This document shows positions 37,486 through 46,491 of a stretch of 64,000 nucleotides of DNA, in pieces. The stretch lies in the IMG/VR virus record IMGVR_UViG_3300023174_000053, positions 62,001 through 126,000 of that record; one strand, 5' to 3'. Both the position numbers and the translations under genes were made by a program. The notes under the pieces were generated by a model. The model saw only the letters and a program-made list of their open reading frames with translations. It had not been told where the DNA came from and ran no database searches. Within the stretch, counting starts at the first letter, position 1. Each line of letters starts with the position of its first letter. The stretch comes from a virus.

Positions 37486-38028
37486 TCAATAAGTTGTTAT
37501 ATCATATAAAGTATACTTGAAGTTTACCTGTGCTGTTACATATTGAACGTCAGTATTGGTAGCATCAAAATTAATTGTAGAAAGTGATGTTGGAAATAAA
37601 CCTTTAAAACTAACTGATGCTACTGGATTGTAATTGCTGTTGTAAATGATTAAACTTCCATCAGATTGACCCGAAGATGCGTTTTGAACTCCTGGATTGT
37701 ATGGGTCTTGATTGAGAAATTCTTGGTATTCCCCAACGTTCTCTGGGTATCCAAGACCTCTTATCCAATTATGAACTTGAAGATAATTTTCTAAATTTTC
37801 ATCAACAAAAAATTTTAAATTAAAATCATCATAAGTTATCTTATCACCAGGAATTGGAATATCTTTCAAATAAGTAGGTTGAATTGCTACACCAAGATTA
37901 ATTCCAGGTATTTCTGCGGAATTAGAAAAGAAATCAATTTTTGGATACTTTGCTAATACAAACTTAAAACCTAATGGAGATAGGTAGTTTTTGTTTCCAA
38001 TTTGATTTGATAACGAGGGTGAAGCCAT
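37486..38028 (-). CDS. tail-tube-like protein (second copy of the gp19 fold; possibly gp3)
   Basis: A 180-residue protein. NYLSPLGFKFVLAKYP, FFSNSAEIPGINLG, DIPIPGDKITYDDFNLKFFVDENLENYLQVHNWI and the late strand GLFPTSLSTINFDA reproduce the layout of T4-type tail-tube proteins: an SxxIPG-like loop, an IPG-D-xxxYDDF strand and an LFPTSLS strand. The true gp19 is at 45.8 kb, so this is a paralogue. By position after gp23 it may be the tail-completion protein gp3 or a tube initiator such as gp54. It has a TATAAATA promoter and follows the gp23 terminator. Confidence 0.65.
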   Translation of the reverse strand: MASPSLSNQIGNKNYLSPLGFKFVLAKYPKIDFFSNSAEIPGINLGVAIQPTYLKDIPIPGDKITYDDFNLKFFVDENLENYLQVHNWIRGLGYPENVGEYQEFLNQDPYNPGVQNASSGQSDGSLIIYNSNYNPVASVSFKGLFPTSLSTINFDATNTDVQYVTAQVNFKYTLYDITTY

Positions 38029-38037
38029 TTTTATTTT

Positions 38038-38045
38038 TATTTATA
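38038..38045 (-). promoter_or_regulatory. late promoter TATAAATA
   Basis: Perfect late box ten bases upstream of the tail-tube-like ATG and five bases after the gp23 terminator U-tract. Confidence 0.7.
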
Positions 38046-38050
38046 GGCAT

Positions 38051-38073
38051 AAAAAAAGGGTCCTTTCGGACCC
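38051..38073 (-). terminator. terminator after gp23
   Basis: GGGTCC-GAAA-GGACCC, a 6-bp stem with a GNRA loop, then seven Ts, 21 bases after the capsid gene stop. Confidence 0.88.
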
Positions 38074-38094
38074 CAAGAAAAATGTGAAAGAAAC

Positions 38095-39528
38095 TCACAT
38101 AAGGTTAGAAACCTGTACTCTTCTGTAGTAACGGTTTGAGTTGGTCGAAATTTGACCAAGACCTTGTGTTTTACCTTCTGCAAATGGGTTAGCAACAAGA
38201 CCATAACGGGTCTTAAAGCCAATTTTTGGTTGGAAGGTGTTCTCACCAACGGCACGAACCATTTGGAGAGGAACATAAGGACAATAGAAGAGACCTGCAT
38301 CATAAGGGGAAGAACCCTTATAACCGACAACATAGTACTGACCACCAGTTGCACCAGTTGCTGGGTTACCAGCACCACCCGAATATGGGTCGATATAAAC
38401 TTTATACTTACCGTTAAGAACACCAGCAAAAGTATTGCCAGTATCGTCTACGTTAAGGTTTGCATTGAGTGCAGGGGTGTAGTCAAGAAGACCAGCCATC
38501 GAAAGTGCAGAAGCAACATCCGAAGAACACATGATGATGTTGCCTTTTCCTCTACGAGTTCTTTGTGCGATTGCGTTAGCATCACGCTCGATTTGGAAGA
38601 TAAGACCTTTGAATTTCTCAACCGACCAACGACCGTTGGAATCAACGTCAAGGTCAAAAGTACCAGCAGTAGCAGTGTTGAACTGAGCACCAGCTTCAGC
38701 AGTCTTGTAGATGGTACGAATAACTTCACGGTTGATTTCAGCAAGAATCTCAGTTGAGAGAATGTTTGCCAATTCCGCTTCAGCATTCAGACCATGAATT
38801 GCCTTGAGGTCTTGTGCGAGCTCTAATGAATACTCAGCCTTGAGTGCTCTTGACTTTGCAGTAACGGTGACTTTCTCGATTGAGAATGCCATTTCGTTGA
38901 AACTTTCAGAACCTGATGCACCAAGTCTTTCTGCATCATAGGTAGCCATACCACCACCTACGTTGTAGGAAGTACCAGCAGTACCAACAGCATTCAGAAG
39001 ACCGGGGTTGCTACCAGTTTGTGAAGCAGTAGTACCGAAACCTACGTTTGCTTCAATAGTAGGATCAACAGCATACTGGGTTTGAGTTCCCTTTCTTCCA
39101 GAGAACTGAGTATCAACTTCATCGAAGAATGCTTCAGCACCTGATTGACTGGTATAACGTGAACGCATTGCGAAGATGAGTCCTGTGGGACCGTTCATTG
39201 GTTGAACACCTGCGAGGTCATATGCGACCAAGTTAGGCATTGAACGACGGATTAAGCTGATTAGAACAGGGTCGAAACCTGCAACTGGACCAGCTGCTGC
39301 GTTTCCACTAGCACCATATCCACCACCAAAACCAGCACTACTAGTAGTTGAACCACTATATGATGCTTCGCCAAGGAATTCTCTTTCCTCACGAAGGAAT
39401 TTCTCTTGATTCTCCAGGAGAACTGCGGTTACCATTCTACGATGTGAATCTTTGATTCCATCAAGTCCCTGATAGTCAAGGAGTGGTGCCCACTTCTCCT
39501 GCAGATGTTCTGCGTTGAACATTTGCAT
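38095..39528 (-). CDS. 23: major capsid protein (T4 gp23)
   Basis: A 477-residue capsid subunit of the HK97-fold. The N-terminal scaffold-interacting stretch (MFNAEHLQEKWAPLLDYQGL) ends at EREFLGE/ASYSG, which fits the (I/L)-x-E/(A/G) prohead-protease site. The mature part has the conserved cyanophage gp23 segments PNLVAYDLAGVQPMNGPTGL, FAMRSRYTS, KAEYSLELAQDLKA, ERDANAIAQRTRRGKGN and YVPLQMVRAVGENTFQPKIG. The AGAGGT Shine-Dalgarno sequence lies seven bases before the ATG. It is bounded downstream by a strong terminator. Confidence 0.98.
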   Translation of the reverse strand: MQMFNAEHLQEKWAPLLDYQGLDGIKDSHRRMVTAVLLENQEKFLREEREFLGEASYSGSTTSSAGFGGGYGASGNAAAGPVAGFDPVLISLIRRSMPNLVAYDLAGVQPMNGPTGLIFAMRSRYTSQSGAEAFFDEVDTQFSGRKGTQTQYAVDPTIEANVGFGTTASQTGSNPGLLNAVGTAGTSYNVGGGMATYDAERLGASGSESFNEMAFSIEKVTVTAKSRALKAEYSLELAQDLKAIHGLNAEAELANILSTEILAEINREVIRTIYKTAEAGAQFNTATAGTFDLDVDSNGRWSVEKFKGLIFQIERDANAIAQRTRRGKGNIIMCSSDVASALSMAGLLDYTPALNANLNVDDTGNTFAGVLNGKYKVYIDPYSGGAGNPATGATGGQYYVVGYKGSSPYDAGLFYCPYVPLQMVRAVGENTFQPKIGFKTRYGLVANPFAEGKTQGLGQISTNSNRYYRRVQVSNLM

Positions 39529-39577
39529 TTGTTTTACCTCTTTAAAAAATTTTAGTTTGATTGTTATAATTTAAAAA

Positions 39578-40798
39578 TCACTTTTTAGAAACTCTTTGGA
39601 GTGCATCGAGATAATATGACATCGAACCAGATACTGGTTGCGAATAATCAGTTTCTTCTGCAATGTAATCCGAGTTGTCTCTTTGAGTACCAGCGTTTCT
39701 GGGGAAATAAGATTCCCTTAATGTTACCAGTTTCTCACGATAGCTACCTTCACTATCAAACTCAACATTTTCTGCAAGAGAAGCGAGTTTATCCTTCTGA
39801 GAAAGTGCGAGACCCTCAGAAACTTCGGCAAAGATTACTTCAGTAACCGACTCTGCTAATCTTCTATTCAGAGCAACATTCCTATGAATCTGCTCATTGA
39901 GTTTGGACTCCATATCATCAAGTTTTTCTACCATACTCTCAAGTACATCATATCTATCTTCAGGGATTGTTACATAATGATCTTCAAAAAGACCCTTCAT
40001 TCCTTGAAGGAATGATTCAGTCATTTCAGTCTTAAGTCCTTGCTCTACTTCGAGAGCATTTTCTTGTAACCATTCTTCTGAAACATACTCAAGGTATGCA
40101 TCAAGACGGTCAGTTAATTCTTCTCTAATTACTTCTACTTCTTCGGCAAGCTTTTGCTCATATTGATAAGCAATTGCTTCTTCGATTTGTTCGGTTCTAG
40201 CATTCAAAGCAGCTTCGAAAACTGTTTTTGCTTTTACCTTGAAATCTTCGGAGAGTTCTTCACCAGAAAGAAGTGCATTTACGTCCTCTTCGATTTCTTC
40301 TTCGATTTGGGCAAATGCCTCTTTCATTGCTTTTTCTTTTTCGTCCTCTTCATCATCTTCTTCACTATCTTCATCTTCACCTTCTTCGTCATCCTCATCA
40401 TCTTCCTCATCTTTTTTGGAAGACTTTTTCTTTGCTTCGGAAACTACTTCATCTTCATCATACTCATCTTCGTCATCAATGAGTTCTTCTTCCTCATCTT
40501 CTTCGACTGATTCCTTAGCAAGGGACTTCATAGCATCTGCTGCTTTTGCGCCCTTATTTACAACATTCTTAACTTGCTTAAGAGTTGCGCCAGGAGTTGA
40601 AAGTTTTGCAGAATCATCATCTGGTTTGTAGTTTTCTGGAGTTGGTCCTCCAAGATCTTCCCAACTACCAGTTTGACCATCAGGAATGCCTGTGGTTAAC
40701 TTCTGCATTGGTTCTGCTGCTTTTGCTCCCGCATTCACAGCAGTTTTAGATTGTTTAGTGCCTGTTTCCATTTCTTGTAAGTTTTTGCCACGGGACAT
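39578..40798 (-). CDS. 22: prohead core scaffold (T4 gp22)
   Basis: A 406-residue protein with an extremely acidic Asp/Glu-rich central block (about residues 100-165) and long amphipathic helices (about 165-330), typical of gp22, the main internal scaffold degraded by gp21 during maturation. The N-terminal 95 residues contain two similar phrases (NAGAKAAEPMQKL, NKGAKAADAMKSL), a small internal duplication. It is between gp21 and gp23 as expected. Confidence 0.93.
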   Translation of the reverse strand: MSRGKNLQEMETGTKQSKTAVNAGAKAAEPMQKLTTGIPDGQTGSWEDLGGPTPENYKPDDDSAKLSTPGATLKQVKNVVNKGAKAADAMKSLAKESVEEDEEEELIDDEDEYDEDEVVSEAKKKSSKKDEEDDEDDEEGEDEDSEEDDEEDEKEKAMKEAFAQIEEEIEEDVNALLSGEELSEDFKVKAKTVFEAALNARTEQIEEAIAYQYEQKLAEEVEVIREELTDRLDAYLEYVSEEWLQENALEVEQGLKTEMTESFLQGMKGLFEDHYVTIPEDRYDVLESMVEKLDDMESKLNEQIHRNVALNRRLAESVTEVIFAEVSEGLALSQKDKLASLAENVEFDSEGSYREKLVTLRESYFPRNAGTQRDNSDYIAEETDYSQPVSGSMSYYLDALQRVSKK

Positions 40799-40837
40799 TT
40801 TAGATCTCTCCGATTAACCTATTGTTTAATCTGTATT

Positions 40838-40845
40838 TATTTATA
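40838..40845 (-). promoter_or_regulatory. late promoter TATAAATA before gp22
   Basis: TATAAATAAATA, the late box 40 bases upstream of the gp22 ATG and three bases past the gp21 stop codon. Confidence 0.7.
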
Positions 40846-40847
40846 AT

Positions 40848-41498
40848 TTAAAGATTTGATAAAAAGTTCTGGAACAGATCAACTTTCTGTTCTTCCAAAC
40901 GTTTTTGATCTACTAATGTGTTTATTTTTCTCTTTGCTGCTTTTGCGGCTCTTTCGCGGAGAATTCCACCTTCCCAACACCACTCCTTTCCTTCCATAAT
41001 TCCATTTACAAAAGCATCAGGAGCAGAAGGATCAGCAACAAGATCTGCTGCTGTTGCCAACATAAAATCTTCACCAACTACTGAATAACCTTCATTAGTT
41101 GGAATTAATGAACCAACACCACGAGAAGAAACTCCCAACATCACACCTTCACCGAGAAGAGATTCTGCAATTTTTCCCATAGGAGTGGAAAGAATTTTTG
41201 CTCTTCCTTTAAAATTATCTCCAACTCTCTCTAAACAAACAATTTTATGAGAAACTCTATCAAGGTTTAAAGAAGGACCATCAGGGTGACCTAGTTCTCC
41301 AAGAGCACGACCTTTTTGAATATAATTTTCATTATATCTTTTGACTTCTCTTTCGAGAGTTCTCATTTCATAGAGACGCTTGTTTCTGTTTGGTTTATTT
41401 GCTTGAAGAAAAATACCTTCAATAAAAAGAGACTTTTTACCGTTGGTTTCTTCGACAATAACCTTAACCTTTTCGATTTCTTCTGTGATGAGTTTCAT
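40848..41498 (-). CDS. 21: prohead maturation protease (T4 gp21)
   Basis: A 216-residue serine protease that cuts capsid, scaffold and internal proteins after (I/L)-x-Glu. Start MKLITEE has AGGTGG about nine bases upstream and follows the stop of the previous gene. The active-site His71 is in GELGHPDGPS and the Ser is in LGVSSRGVGS (124/125), the expected ~55 residues apart. An additional acidic residue follows near FMLATAADLVADPSAPDAF. Its predicted specificity links it to the Glu-Ala sites noted in several proteins here. Confidence 0.94.
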   Translation of the reverse strand: MKLITEEIEKVKVIVEETNGKKSLFIEGIFLQANKPNRNKRLYEMRTLEREVKRYNENYIQKGRALGELGHPDGPSLNLDRVSHKIVCLERVGDNFKGRAKILSTPMGKIAESLLGEGVMLGVSSRGVGSLIPTNEGYSVVGEDFMLATAADLVADPSAPDAFVNGIMEGKEWCWEGGILRERAAKAAKRKINTLVDQKRLEEQKVDLFQNFLSNL

Positions 41499-41502
41499 TG
41501 GA

Positions 41503-42054
41503 TTAACCACCTGCGATTTGAATTTCTGTGATGTGGAGTTTTCCACTTGCTCCATAAGCAGCAACTTTTGTTGTTCTTCTCAAAACACCAGTAGGAGTAG
41601 TTACTGGACCTTGACTTGAAGTATTCCAAGTAAGAGTGATAACTCTATTAAATCCACCTGTTCCAGCACTGTTTGATGCATTTACTGAAGCAACAGTTGC
41701 TGCTGTTGTGTTGATGCCCGATGGAACAACACCAGTAAGTTCAACAATATCACCGGCAGAAAAATCAGAGAAAGTACCTTCTGGTAAAGTTACAATAGTA
41801 GTAGTACCAGTAGTAACACCAACAATAGTTTGAGTAGTTGGTGTATCTCTTAATATAAGTTCAGTTCCTGCTTTAACAAAAATGCTAGCATTTGTAGTAG
41901 TACTAATTGTTGGAGTTGGAGCAACCTCAACATAAGCATCTTGTTCTGGAACAATTCTCAAAAAACCAGACCTCAAAGCAATTGGATTGCTGGTTACTGC
42001 TGCACCAGTCATCGTCAATGGCGTAATCTTTTGTACAATCTTATATACGGACAT
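41503..42054 (-). CDS. conserved virion structural protein
   Basis: A 183-residue protein. It starts MSVYKIVQKITPLTMTGAAVTSN, a conserved cyanophage opening. A beta-rich middle has a repeat-like module (TQTIVGVTTGTTTIVTLPEG, FSDFSAGDIVELTGVV) and it ends ASGKLHITEIQIAGG. It lies between gp20 and gp21 genes and has a late-type box, so it is likely a head or decoration component. Not further assignable. Confidence 0.7.
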   Translation of the reverse strand: MSVYKIVQKITPLTMTGAAVTSNPIALRSGFLRIVPEQDAYVEVAPTPTISTTTNASIFVKAGTELILRDTPTTQTIVGVTTGTTTIVTLPEGTFSDFSAGDIVELTGVVPSGINTTAATVASVNASNSAGTGGFNRVITLTWNTSSQGPVTTPTGVLRRTTKVAAYGASGKLHITEIQIAGG

Positions 42055-42077
42055 TGTAATAATTAGACTATATTAGT

Positions 42078-42084
42078 TATTTAG
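42078..42084 (-). promoter_or_regulatory. late-type promoter box CTAAATA
   Basis: CTAAATAAC, 24 bases upstream of the MSVYKIV-type structural gene. Confidence 0.5.
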
Positions 42085-42132
42085 TATTTCTTACAAGTTC
42101 TCAATAACATTCATAGAAGTAATTATTACTAT

Positions 42133-42909
42133 TTACGATAATTCCTTACAAGTAAAAGCAAACCAAACATCTAATTTTGTTGAATTATCAACTCTTTTCA
42201 TACAAAGTGTAAGCATATTTGGAGATGCTCCACCATGCATAGTTGATGGTCCTTCATCACCTGAAGTATTTTTTCCAATAATAACTCCACTATGTCTCAT
42301 AACAGAACTATTTTGTGTGAAGGTATTTCCCGTATTAGTACTATACTTATCTTGATATACTCTATATTGTAATTTTGTTCCTAATGAATTCCAAGCAGGA
42401 ATTGCTGCTCCAGCAATATTAATATCACCCTCATACCATTCATAAATGATAGTGCTTTGATTGGCGTTATTATTTCCAATTTCATATTCTGTAATTTCTG
42501 CCAAATCTGATATAGTAGTTCCAGAACTATTTACTCTAATACTCATTACGGGTCTCATTGTATCATCCATAGTCCAACCACGATTTGTATTTGTTGCGTG
42601 ATTGTTAAATGAATATAAACTGCCTTCAGGTTGTTTGACAACTATAATATTATTAAAAGTTGATATACCTACTGGAAGGTATGGTGTTGTTAGAATTCCT
42701 GATGTTCCAACTTCTGTAAGATGTACATGATTTGGATTTTGTGGAGAACTTGTGACTGATACTGTGGTTCCAACATTTACATTACCAGTAATCGTAATAT
42801 TGGAAGAACCCAACGATACTGGAAATGGATTGGAAAAACTTACTACTGTATTTCCTGCCCCAGTAAAAACTACGGATTGTGCTGGTTGGGGAAGTGGATT
42901 ATAAGACAT
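42133..42909 (-). CDS. virion structural protein, beta-rich
   Basis: A 258-residue protein with a Gly/Ser/Thr-rich N-terminal beta region (SSNITITGNVNVGTTVSVT) followed by a better-ordered domain (NRGWTMDDTMRPVMSIRV, STIIYEWYEGDINIAG, WNSLGTKLQYRVYQD) ending CMKRVDNSTKLDVWFAFTC. The composition is that of a fibre or decoration protein. It abuts the next gene upstream by one base and is probably co-transcribed with it. Confidence 0.65.
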   Translation of the reverse strand: MSYNPLPQPAQSVVFTGAGNTVVSFSNPFPVSLGSSNITITGNVNVGTTVSVTSSPQNPNHVHLTEVGTSGILTTPYLPVGISTFNNIIVVKQPEGSLYSFNNHATNTNRGWTMDDTMRPVMSIRVNSSGTTISDLAEITEYEIGNNNANQSTIIYEWYEGDINIAGAAIPAWNSLGTKLQYRVYQDKYSTNTGNTFTQNSSVMRHSGVIIGKNTSGDEGPSTMHGGASPNMLTLCMKRVDNSTKLDVWFAFTCKELS

Positions 42910-42910
42910 A

Positions 42911-43909
42911 TTAGATTAAGAACCAATTTGAACCGTTATAAAAATATGTTAGTGATTGATGATTGATAGACATAATCACAGAAGTATCGTTTTCTACACT
43001 TTTACCAATACCTGATTGAACTGTAATACTATATGTAGATATATTATTTCCCTCATCTTTGACGATGATTTTTTTTCCAGTATTTGGAGATGTTGGAAGA
43101 ACTATTGTTACAGGAACACTAGCATTGACACCAATATAATCATCATTATCGGTTGCCTGATAATAAGTTGTGACTCCACTAATAGAAACAATACTTGTAA
43201 TACCAACAGCGTTTGGATTTACAAACTCCGCTTTATTGGTGGTTGAGTTCCATTGTAGAAACTTACCATCATACGCACTTGGATTTGTCTTAATTCCTAC
43301 AAGTCCATCAAGATATCTAAAACGATATTCTCCCCCACCACCAACTGTTGATAGTTGTTGTTGAATACGAGAAAGGAAAAGTTTATAATGTTTCTTTAAA
43401 TCGTCAAGTGTTGCGAACTTTTGGTCTAATGGAGTTAATGGGTCATTTTGTTGCTTAACATCACTTGGTTCGGCAAGAAGACCTAATGATTTTTCAATCA
43501 GGTCTTCTTTGGGTTCTTCTAATTCTTCTTTATATTCGTCCAAAACCTCAAGAACTTCATCCAAAGAATTTTCAATTACTTCTTCAATTACTTGTTCTTG
43601 TTTTTTTGGTGTCTCTGAATATAACCAATCCTCAAATGCCTTGACTGTTTTTTGTTCTTGTACCTTTTTCTTTTTCTTTGGAGTAATCTCTTCTGTTAAA
43701 GCAGACAAAAAAAGTTCATCAAAAGAATTCCCAACAAGAGTTTCTTTTTTTTCTTTAATAACTTTTTTTCCAGTACTTATCGTTGAAAAAAAGTCATCAA
43801 CAGCATCTCCTACTGTCTCATCAAGTTCTTTTTTTCTTTTTTGTTTTCCCGCACTTATTGCGGTAAAAAAATCAGATAATTCCTTGGAACCTACTCCAAA
43901 GTCATTCAC
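42911..43909 (-). CDS. virion protein with repeated N-terminal motif
   Basis: A 332-residue protein. The N-terminus has three imperfect repeats of a Phe-x(2)-(Ile/Leu) plus lysine-rich unit (ELSDFFTAISAGKQKRKKE; DDFFSTISTGKKVIKEKKE; DELFLSALTEEITPKKKKK). A glutamate-rich coiled-coil-like stretch follows (about 90-150). The C-terminal 150 residues (YRFRYLDGLVGIKTNPSAYDG, FLQWNSTTNKAEFVNP, then TYYQATDNDDYIGVN) resemble cyanophage fibre or adhesin head domains. The repeats could bind another virion protein such as scaffold. Unknown function. Confidence 0.7.
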   Translation of the reverse strand: MNDFGVGSKELSDFFTAISAGKQKRKKELDETVGDAVDDFFSTISTGKKVIKEKKETLVGNSFDELFLSALTEEITPKKKKKVQEQKTVKAFEDWLYSETPKKQEQVIEEVIENSLDEVLEVLDEYKEELEEPKEDLIEKSLGLLAEPSDVKQQNDPLTPLDQKFATLDDLKKHYKLFLSRIQQQLSTVGGGGEYRFRYLDGLVGIKTNPSAYDGKFLQWNSTTNKAEFVNPNAVGITSIVSISGVTTYYQATDNDDYIGVNASVPVTIVLPTSPNTGKKIIVKDEGNNISTYSITVQSGIGKSVENDTSVIMSINHQSLTYFYNGSNWFLI

Positions 43910-43912
43910 TTA

Positions 43913-44065
43913 TCAATCCTCAACATCACCAAAGAGACTTGCGGCAACTTCTGGTCTTACGGCATTAACATTTTCTGCTGATTTAGCAAAAAGAATTTCT
44001 TTAATCTTATCGCTGATATCCGTAGGGGACTCATCAGCTAAAATCATATCCATTAAATCATCCAT
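43913..44065 (-). CDS. small prohead-core-like protein (50 residues)
   Basis: ATG at 44065, stop four bases before the next gene. The translation starts MDDLMDMILADESPTDISDK and continues IKEILFAKSAENVNAVRPEV, ending AASLFGDVED. It is acidic and helical, directly after the portal gene, which is where T4 carries its small prohead core proteins gp67 and gp68. Short conserved proteins of this style occur there in cyanomyoviruses. It has its own TATAAATA box. Confidence 0.7.
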   Translation of the reverse strand: MDDLMDMILADESPTDISDKIKEILFAKSAENVNAVRPEVAASLFGDVED

Positions 44066-44089
44066 AGTTATAATAAGTTTAACTGAAAA

Positions 44090-44097
44090 TATTTATA
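44090..44097 (-). promoter_or_regulatory. late promoter TATAAATA
   Basis: Perfect late box overlapping the gp20 stop codon, 25 bases upstream of the 50-residue gene. Confidence 0.65.
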
Positions 44098-45775
44098 ATT
44101 CCCCAGCAGACCCTAATTCAACACCTGCTTGTTTATCAGTTAATCCTGGTTCTTGGGGCATTGCTCCAAGTTGGTTTTGACTTGGGTCTTGTGGAGCACC
44201 AACAGCACCTGGAGCACCCATTGGGTTCATCATTGCTGCTGGGTCTGGAATAGTTCCATCTTTAATTTCTTTTTTCATTTGTGCGTTAATTTCTTTGATT
44301 TCACTATCAGTTTGACCAAGAATTGTTCTTCTTACATAATCTGCGGAGAAATAACGACCAAGATATGGATCCATCGCAGCAACAACACCTAATTTATCAT
44401 TCATCAATTCATTTTTCTTTAAATCAGAAAAATGATTATCATAAACATAATCAAACTGAATGTGGTCTGATAATGATTCCCAATCTTCTAATGATACAAT
44501 ATTTTTGAGAATTAATTGAGTTTTAAGTAAATCAATAAAAATCTGAGAAAATCTCTTTCTCAATCTTCCAACAAAACGAGTGAATTTAAGTTCATCTCTT
44601 AGAATTTCTGACGAACGACCAAGATTAAATCCACCTTCTGCGGCAAGTCTTGTTGGTGGAACACCTAAAGAATCATAAAGTTTCTTTTGGAAATACTCAA
44701 TATCAGCAAGTTCTCCAAGATTTTGTCCACCAGGAAGTGTAGTGATTTCAGTTCCTCTACCACCTTCTCTTCTTGGTAGCCAGAAGTCCTCAAGCATCGC
44801 CATATGCTTTCTATCATCTTTAATCTCACCAGTGCTTGCATCATATACAAGTTTGTTTCTATAACGGTTCATAACATCACGCAGGTACTGCTCTGCTTTA
44901 ATCTTGGGAAGATTACCAACGTCAATATAGAAAATTCTTCTTTCTGGTGCTCTGGATAGTCTATAAATCACAAGACTATCCTCAATCATTCTTAATTGAT
45001 TGAGTGCCTTGATTGCCTTGTGAAGGAATGAAAGAACTGTTTGCTTGTTTCTATCTACAAGACCAGATGTAACATATACAATCGCATCCTTTGCGATTTT
45101 TACATTATTTACATCTGATACTCTATACGTAGCATTTTGTGATGACCCAACATTTGGATCATACATATAATATTCTTCTACTTCTTGGTTGCTAAAATCA
45201 ACTTGATTTTTTCCATTTACAATATTTCTATATTGAGAACCAAAAGCATCTTTATTGTCTTTTTTGAGTTTTCTTATATACTTAATTTTTAAAGCATCAA
45301 TATATCTTACTTCCTTGATTCCATCTGATGGTTTGCTGAAATCAATTACTTTATGGTAATAAATTCTTCCATCAACATACCAATTCCTAAAAATCTCGTG
45401 GCACTTCTTATCGAAGTCCATAACTTCTTTCAGATACTTAAACTCTTCTCTGATAATCTCTTTTAGTTTATCAGAAGCAGGAAGATTTGAAAGGTCTATC
45501 TCTACTGGAGAATCATTTAAGTCTGATACAATTGCTTCATTTATAACATCCTCAATCGCACTATCGCATTCTGGGTGTAAAGACATCTCACGATATCTTC
45601 TGATTAAATCTGCTTCACTCTTATAAACACCCTCAATGTCTACATATTGGCCATAAAAACCACTTGAAATATAAAAATCTGATTTGTCTTCATCATTTTT
45701 TGGAATGGGGGAAACAATCTTTTTGGACTGCTTCTCCCTATTATCTTCAAATTTAAAACCAAACAGTTTTGCCAT
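44093..45775 (-). CDS. 20: portal vertex protein (T4 gp20)
   Basis: A 560-residue dodecameric portal through which DNA enters and leaves the head. Conserved cyanophage gp20 regions are plain: LIRRYREMSLHPECDSAIEDV, NEAIVSDLNDSPVEIDLS, LRMIEDSLVIYRLSRAPERR, FYIDVGNLPKIKAEQYL, DMLEDFWLPRREGGRGTEI-like sequence (written HMAMLEDFWLP here), and LPGGQNLGELADIEYF. The C-terminal tail is Met/Pro/Gln-rich. Length is close to T4 gp20 (524). Confidence 0.97.
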   Translation of the reverse strand: MAKLFGFKFEDNREKQSKKIVSPIPKNDEDKSDFYISSGFYGQYVDIEGVYKSEADLIRRYREMSLHPECDSAIEDVINEAIVSDLNDSPVEIDLSNLPASDKLKEIIREEFKYLKEVMDFDKKCHEIFRNWYVDGRIYYHKVIDFSKPSDGIKEVRYIDALKIKYIRKLKKDNKDAFGSQYRNIVNGKNQVDFSNQEVEEYYMYDPNVGSSQNATYRVSDVNNVKIAKDAIVYVTSGLVDRNKQTVLSFLHKAIKALNQLRMIEDSLVIYRLSRAPERRIFYIDVGNLPKIKAEQYLRDVMNRYRNKLVYDASTGEIKDDRKHMAMLEDFWLPRREGGRGTEITTLPGGQNLGELADIEYFQKKLYDSLGVPPTRLAAEGGFNLGRSSEILRDELKFTRFVGRLRKRFSQIFIDLLKTQLILKNIVSLEDWESLSDHIQFDYVYDNHFSDLKKNELMNDKLGVVAAMDPYLGRYFSADYVRRTILGQTDSEIKEINAQMKKEIKDGTIPDPAAMMNPMGAPGAVGAPQDPSQNQLGAMPQEPGLTDKQAGVELGSAGEL

Positions 45776-45800
45776 AGTAACGTTATTGTCCTTATTCTAC

Positions 45801-45807
45801 TATTTAG
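45801..45807 (-). promoter_or_regulatory. late-type promoter box CTAAATA before gp20
   Basis: CTAAATAG, 26 bases upstream of the gp20 ATG. Confidence 0.55.
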
Positions 45808-45822
45808 TTCCCCAACAAAACA

Positions 45823-46473
45823 TTAAAATTCTTCTTGATCACCTGAACCAAGAATAGTTTTATTATTTCCATCAAGAGCATCCCACCATTGAACTTGAAG
45901 GTCTACTGTAAATTCTTCAATAGTATCTGCTTGATCATAAGAAAGATCAATCGCACTAATGGAAGTTGGGAATGTTCCATAAAATTCATAAGCTTTGAGG
46001 ACTTTTATATCCTTTCCTGATGTAAGATCACCACTAATTTCTGCTTTACCAAGTTGATAAACTTTCATATTTCTTTGGTAATTAACAGGATTCAACTCTC
46101 CCGAATTGTCTTCGTGCTTATTCATATAATTCATCCACTTTTCAAAAGCATTTCTAATTTTGAAGTCAGTATCATTAATTACTGTAATTGTCCAAGGATC
46201 AAATGTTCTATCACCAGCAATCTTGAGATTTCTTCCTCTAAAAGGAATATCAATTACGTTAATTGTTGAAGCAGGTAATTGTGCTGATTTAATTAAAAAT
46301 CTAGTTACATCCTCAAGAACATTTCCACCAAATCCCAAATTAAGATTGGTGGGAAAGGTAATTTCACATTCAAAGAGGTTAGGTCTTGCTCCACCTCCAG
46401 AAATTCTATTCTTGAAGTCGTTTAGAGTTCTAGATCCAGGTGATACTGGACCACCAGTAAATTGATTAGCCAT
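45823..46473 (-). CDS. 19: tail tube protein (T4 gp19)
   Basis: A 216-residue tube subunit that stacks inside the contractile sheath. RPNLFECEITFPTNL, FLIKSAQLPASTINVIDIPFRGR, FDPWTITVINDTDFKIRNAFEKW and YEFYGTFPTSISAIDLSYD are the diagnostic strands; the C-terminal strand EFTVDLQVQWWDAL is typical. It is located directly after gp18. No separate late box is visible in the 18-base gap, so it is co-transcribed with gp18. Confidence 0.95.
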   Translation of the reverse strand: MANQFTGGPVSPGSRTLNDFKNRISGGGARPNLFECEITFPTNLNLGFGGNVLEDVTRFLIKSAQLPASTINVIDIPFRGRNLKIAGDRTFDPWTITVINDTDFKIRNAFEKWMNYMNKHEDNSGELNPVNYQRNMKVYQLGKAEISGDLTSGKDIKVLKAYEFYGTFPTSISAIDLSYDQADTIEEFTVDLQVQWWDALDGNNKTILGSGDQEEF

Positions 46474-46491
46474 TGTTTTTTACCTCGTTAA

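Noticed and set aside
38152-38757. 201-codon plus-strand open frame opposite gp23
   Set aside because: It is exactly antisense to a highly conserved capsid sequence; the composition reflects gp23 codon bias and no motif is visible.
43509-44180. 223-codon plus-strand open frame opposite gp20 end and neighbouring structural genes
   Set aside because: It spans several well-supported minus-strand genes and a late promoter, has a Ser/Lys/Phe composition typical of antisense frames, and no ribosome-binding site or domain.
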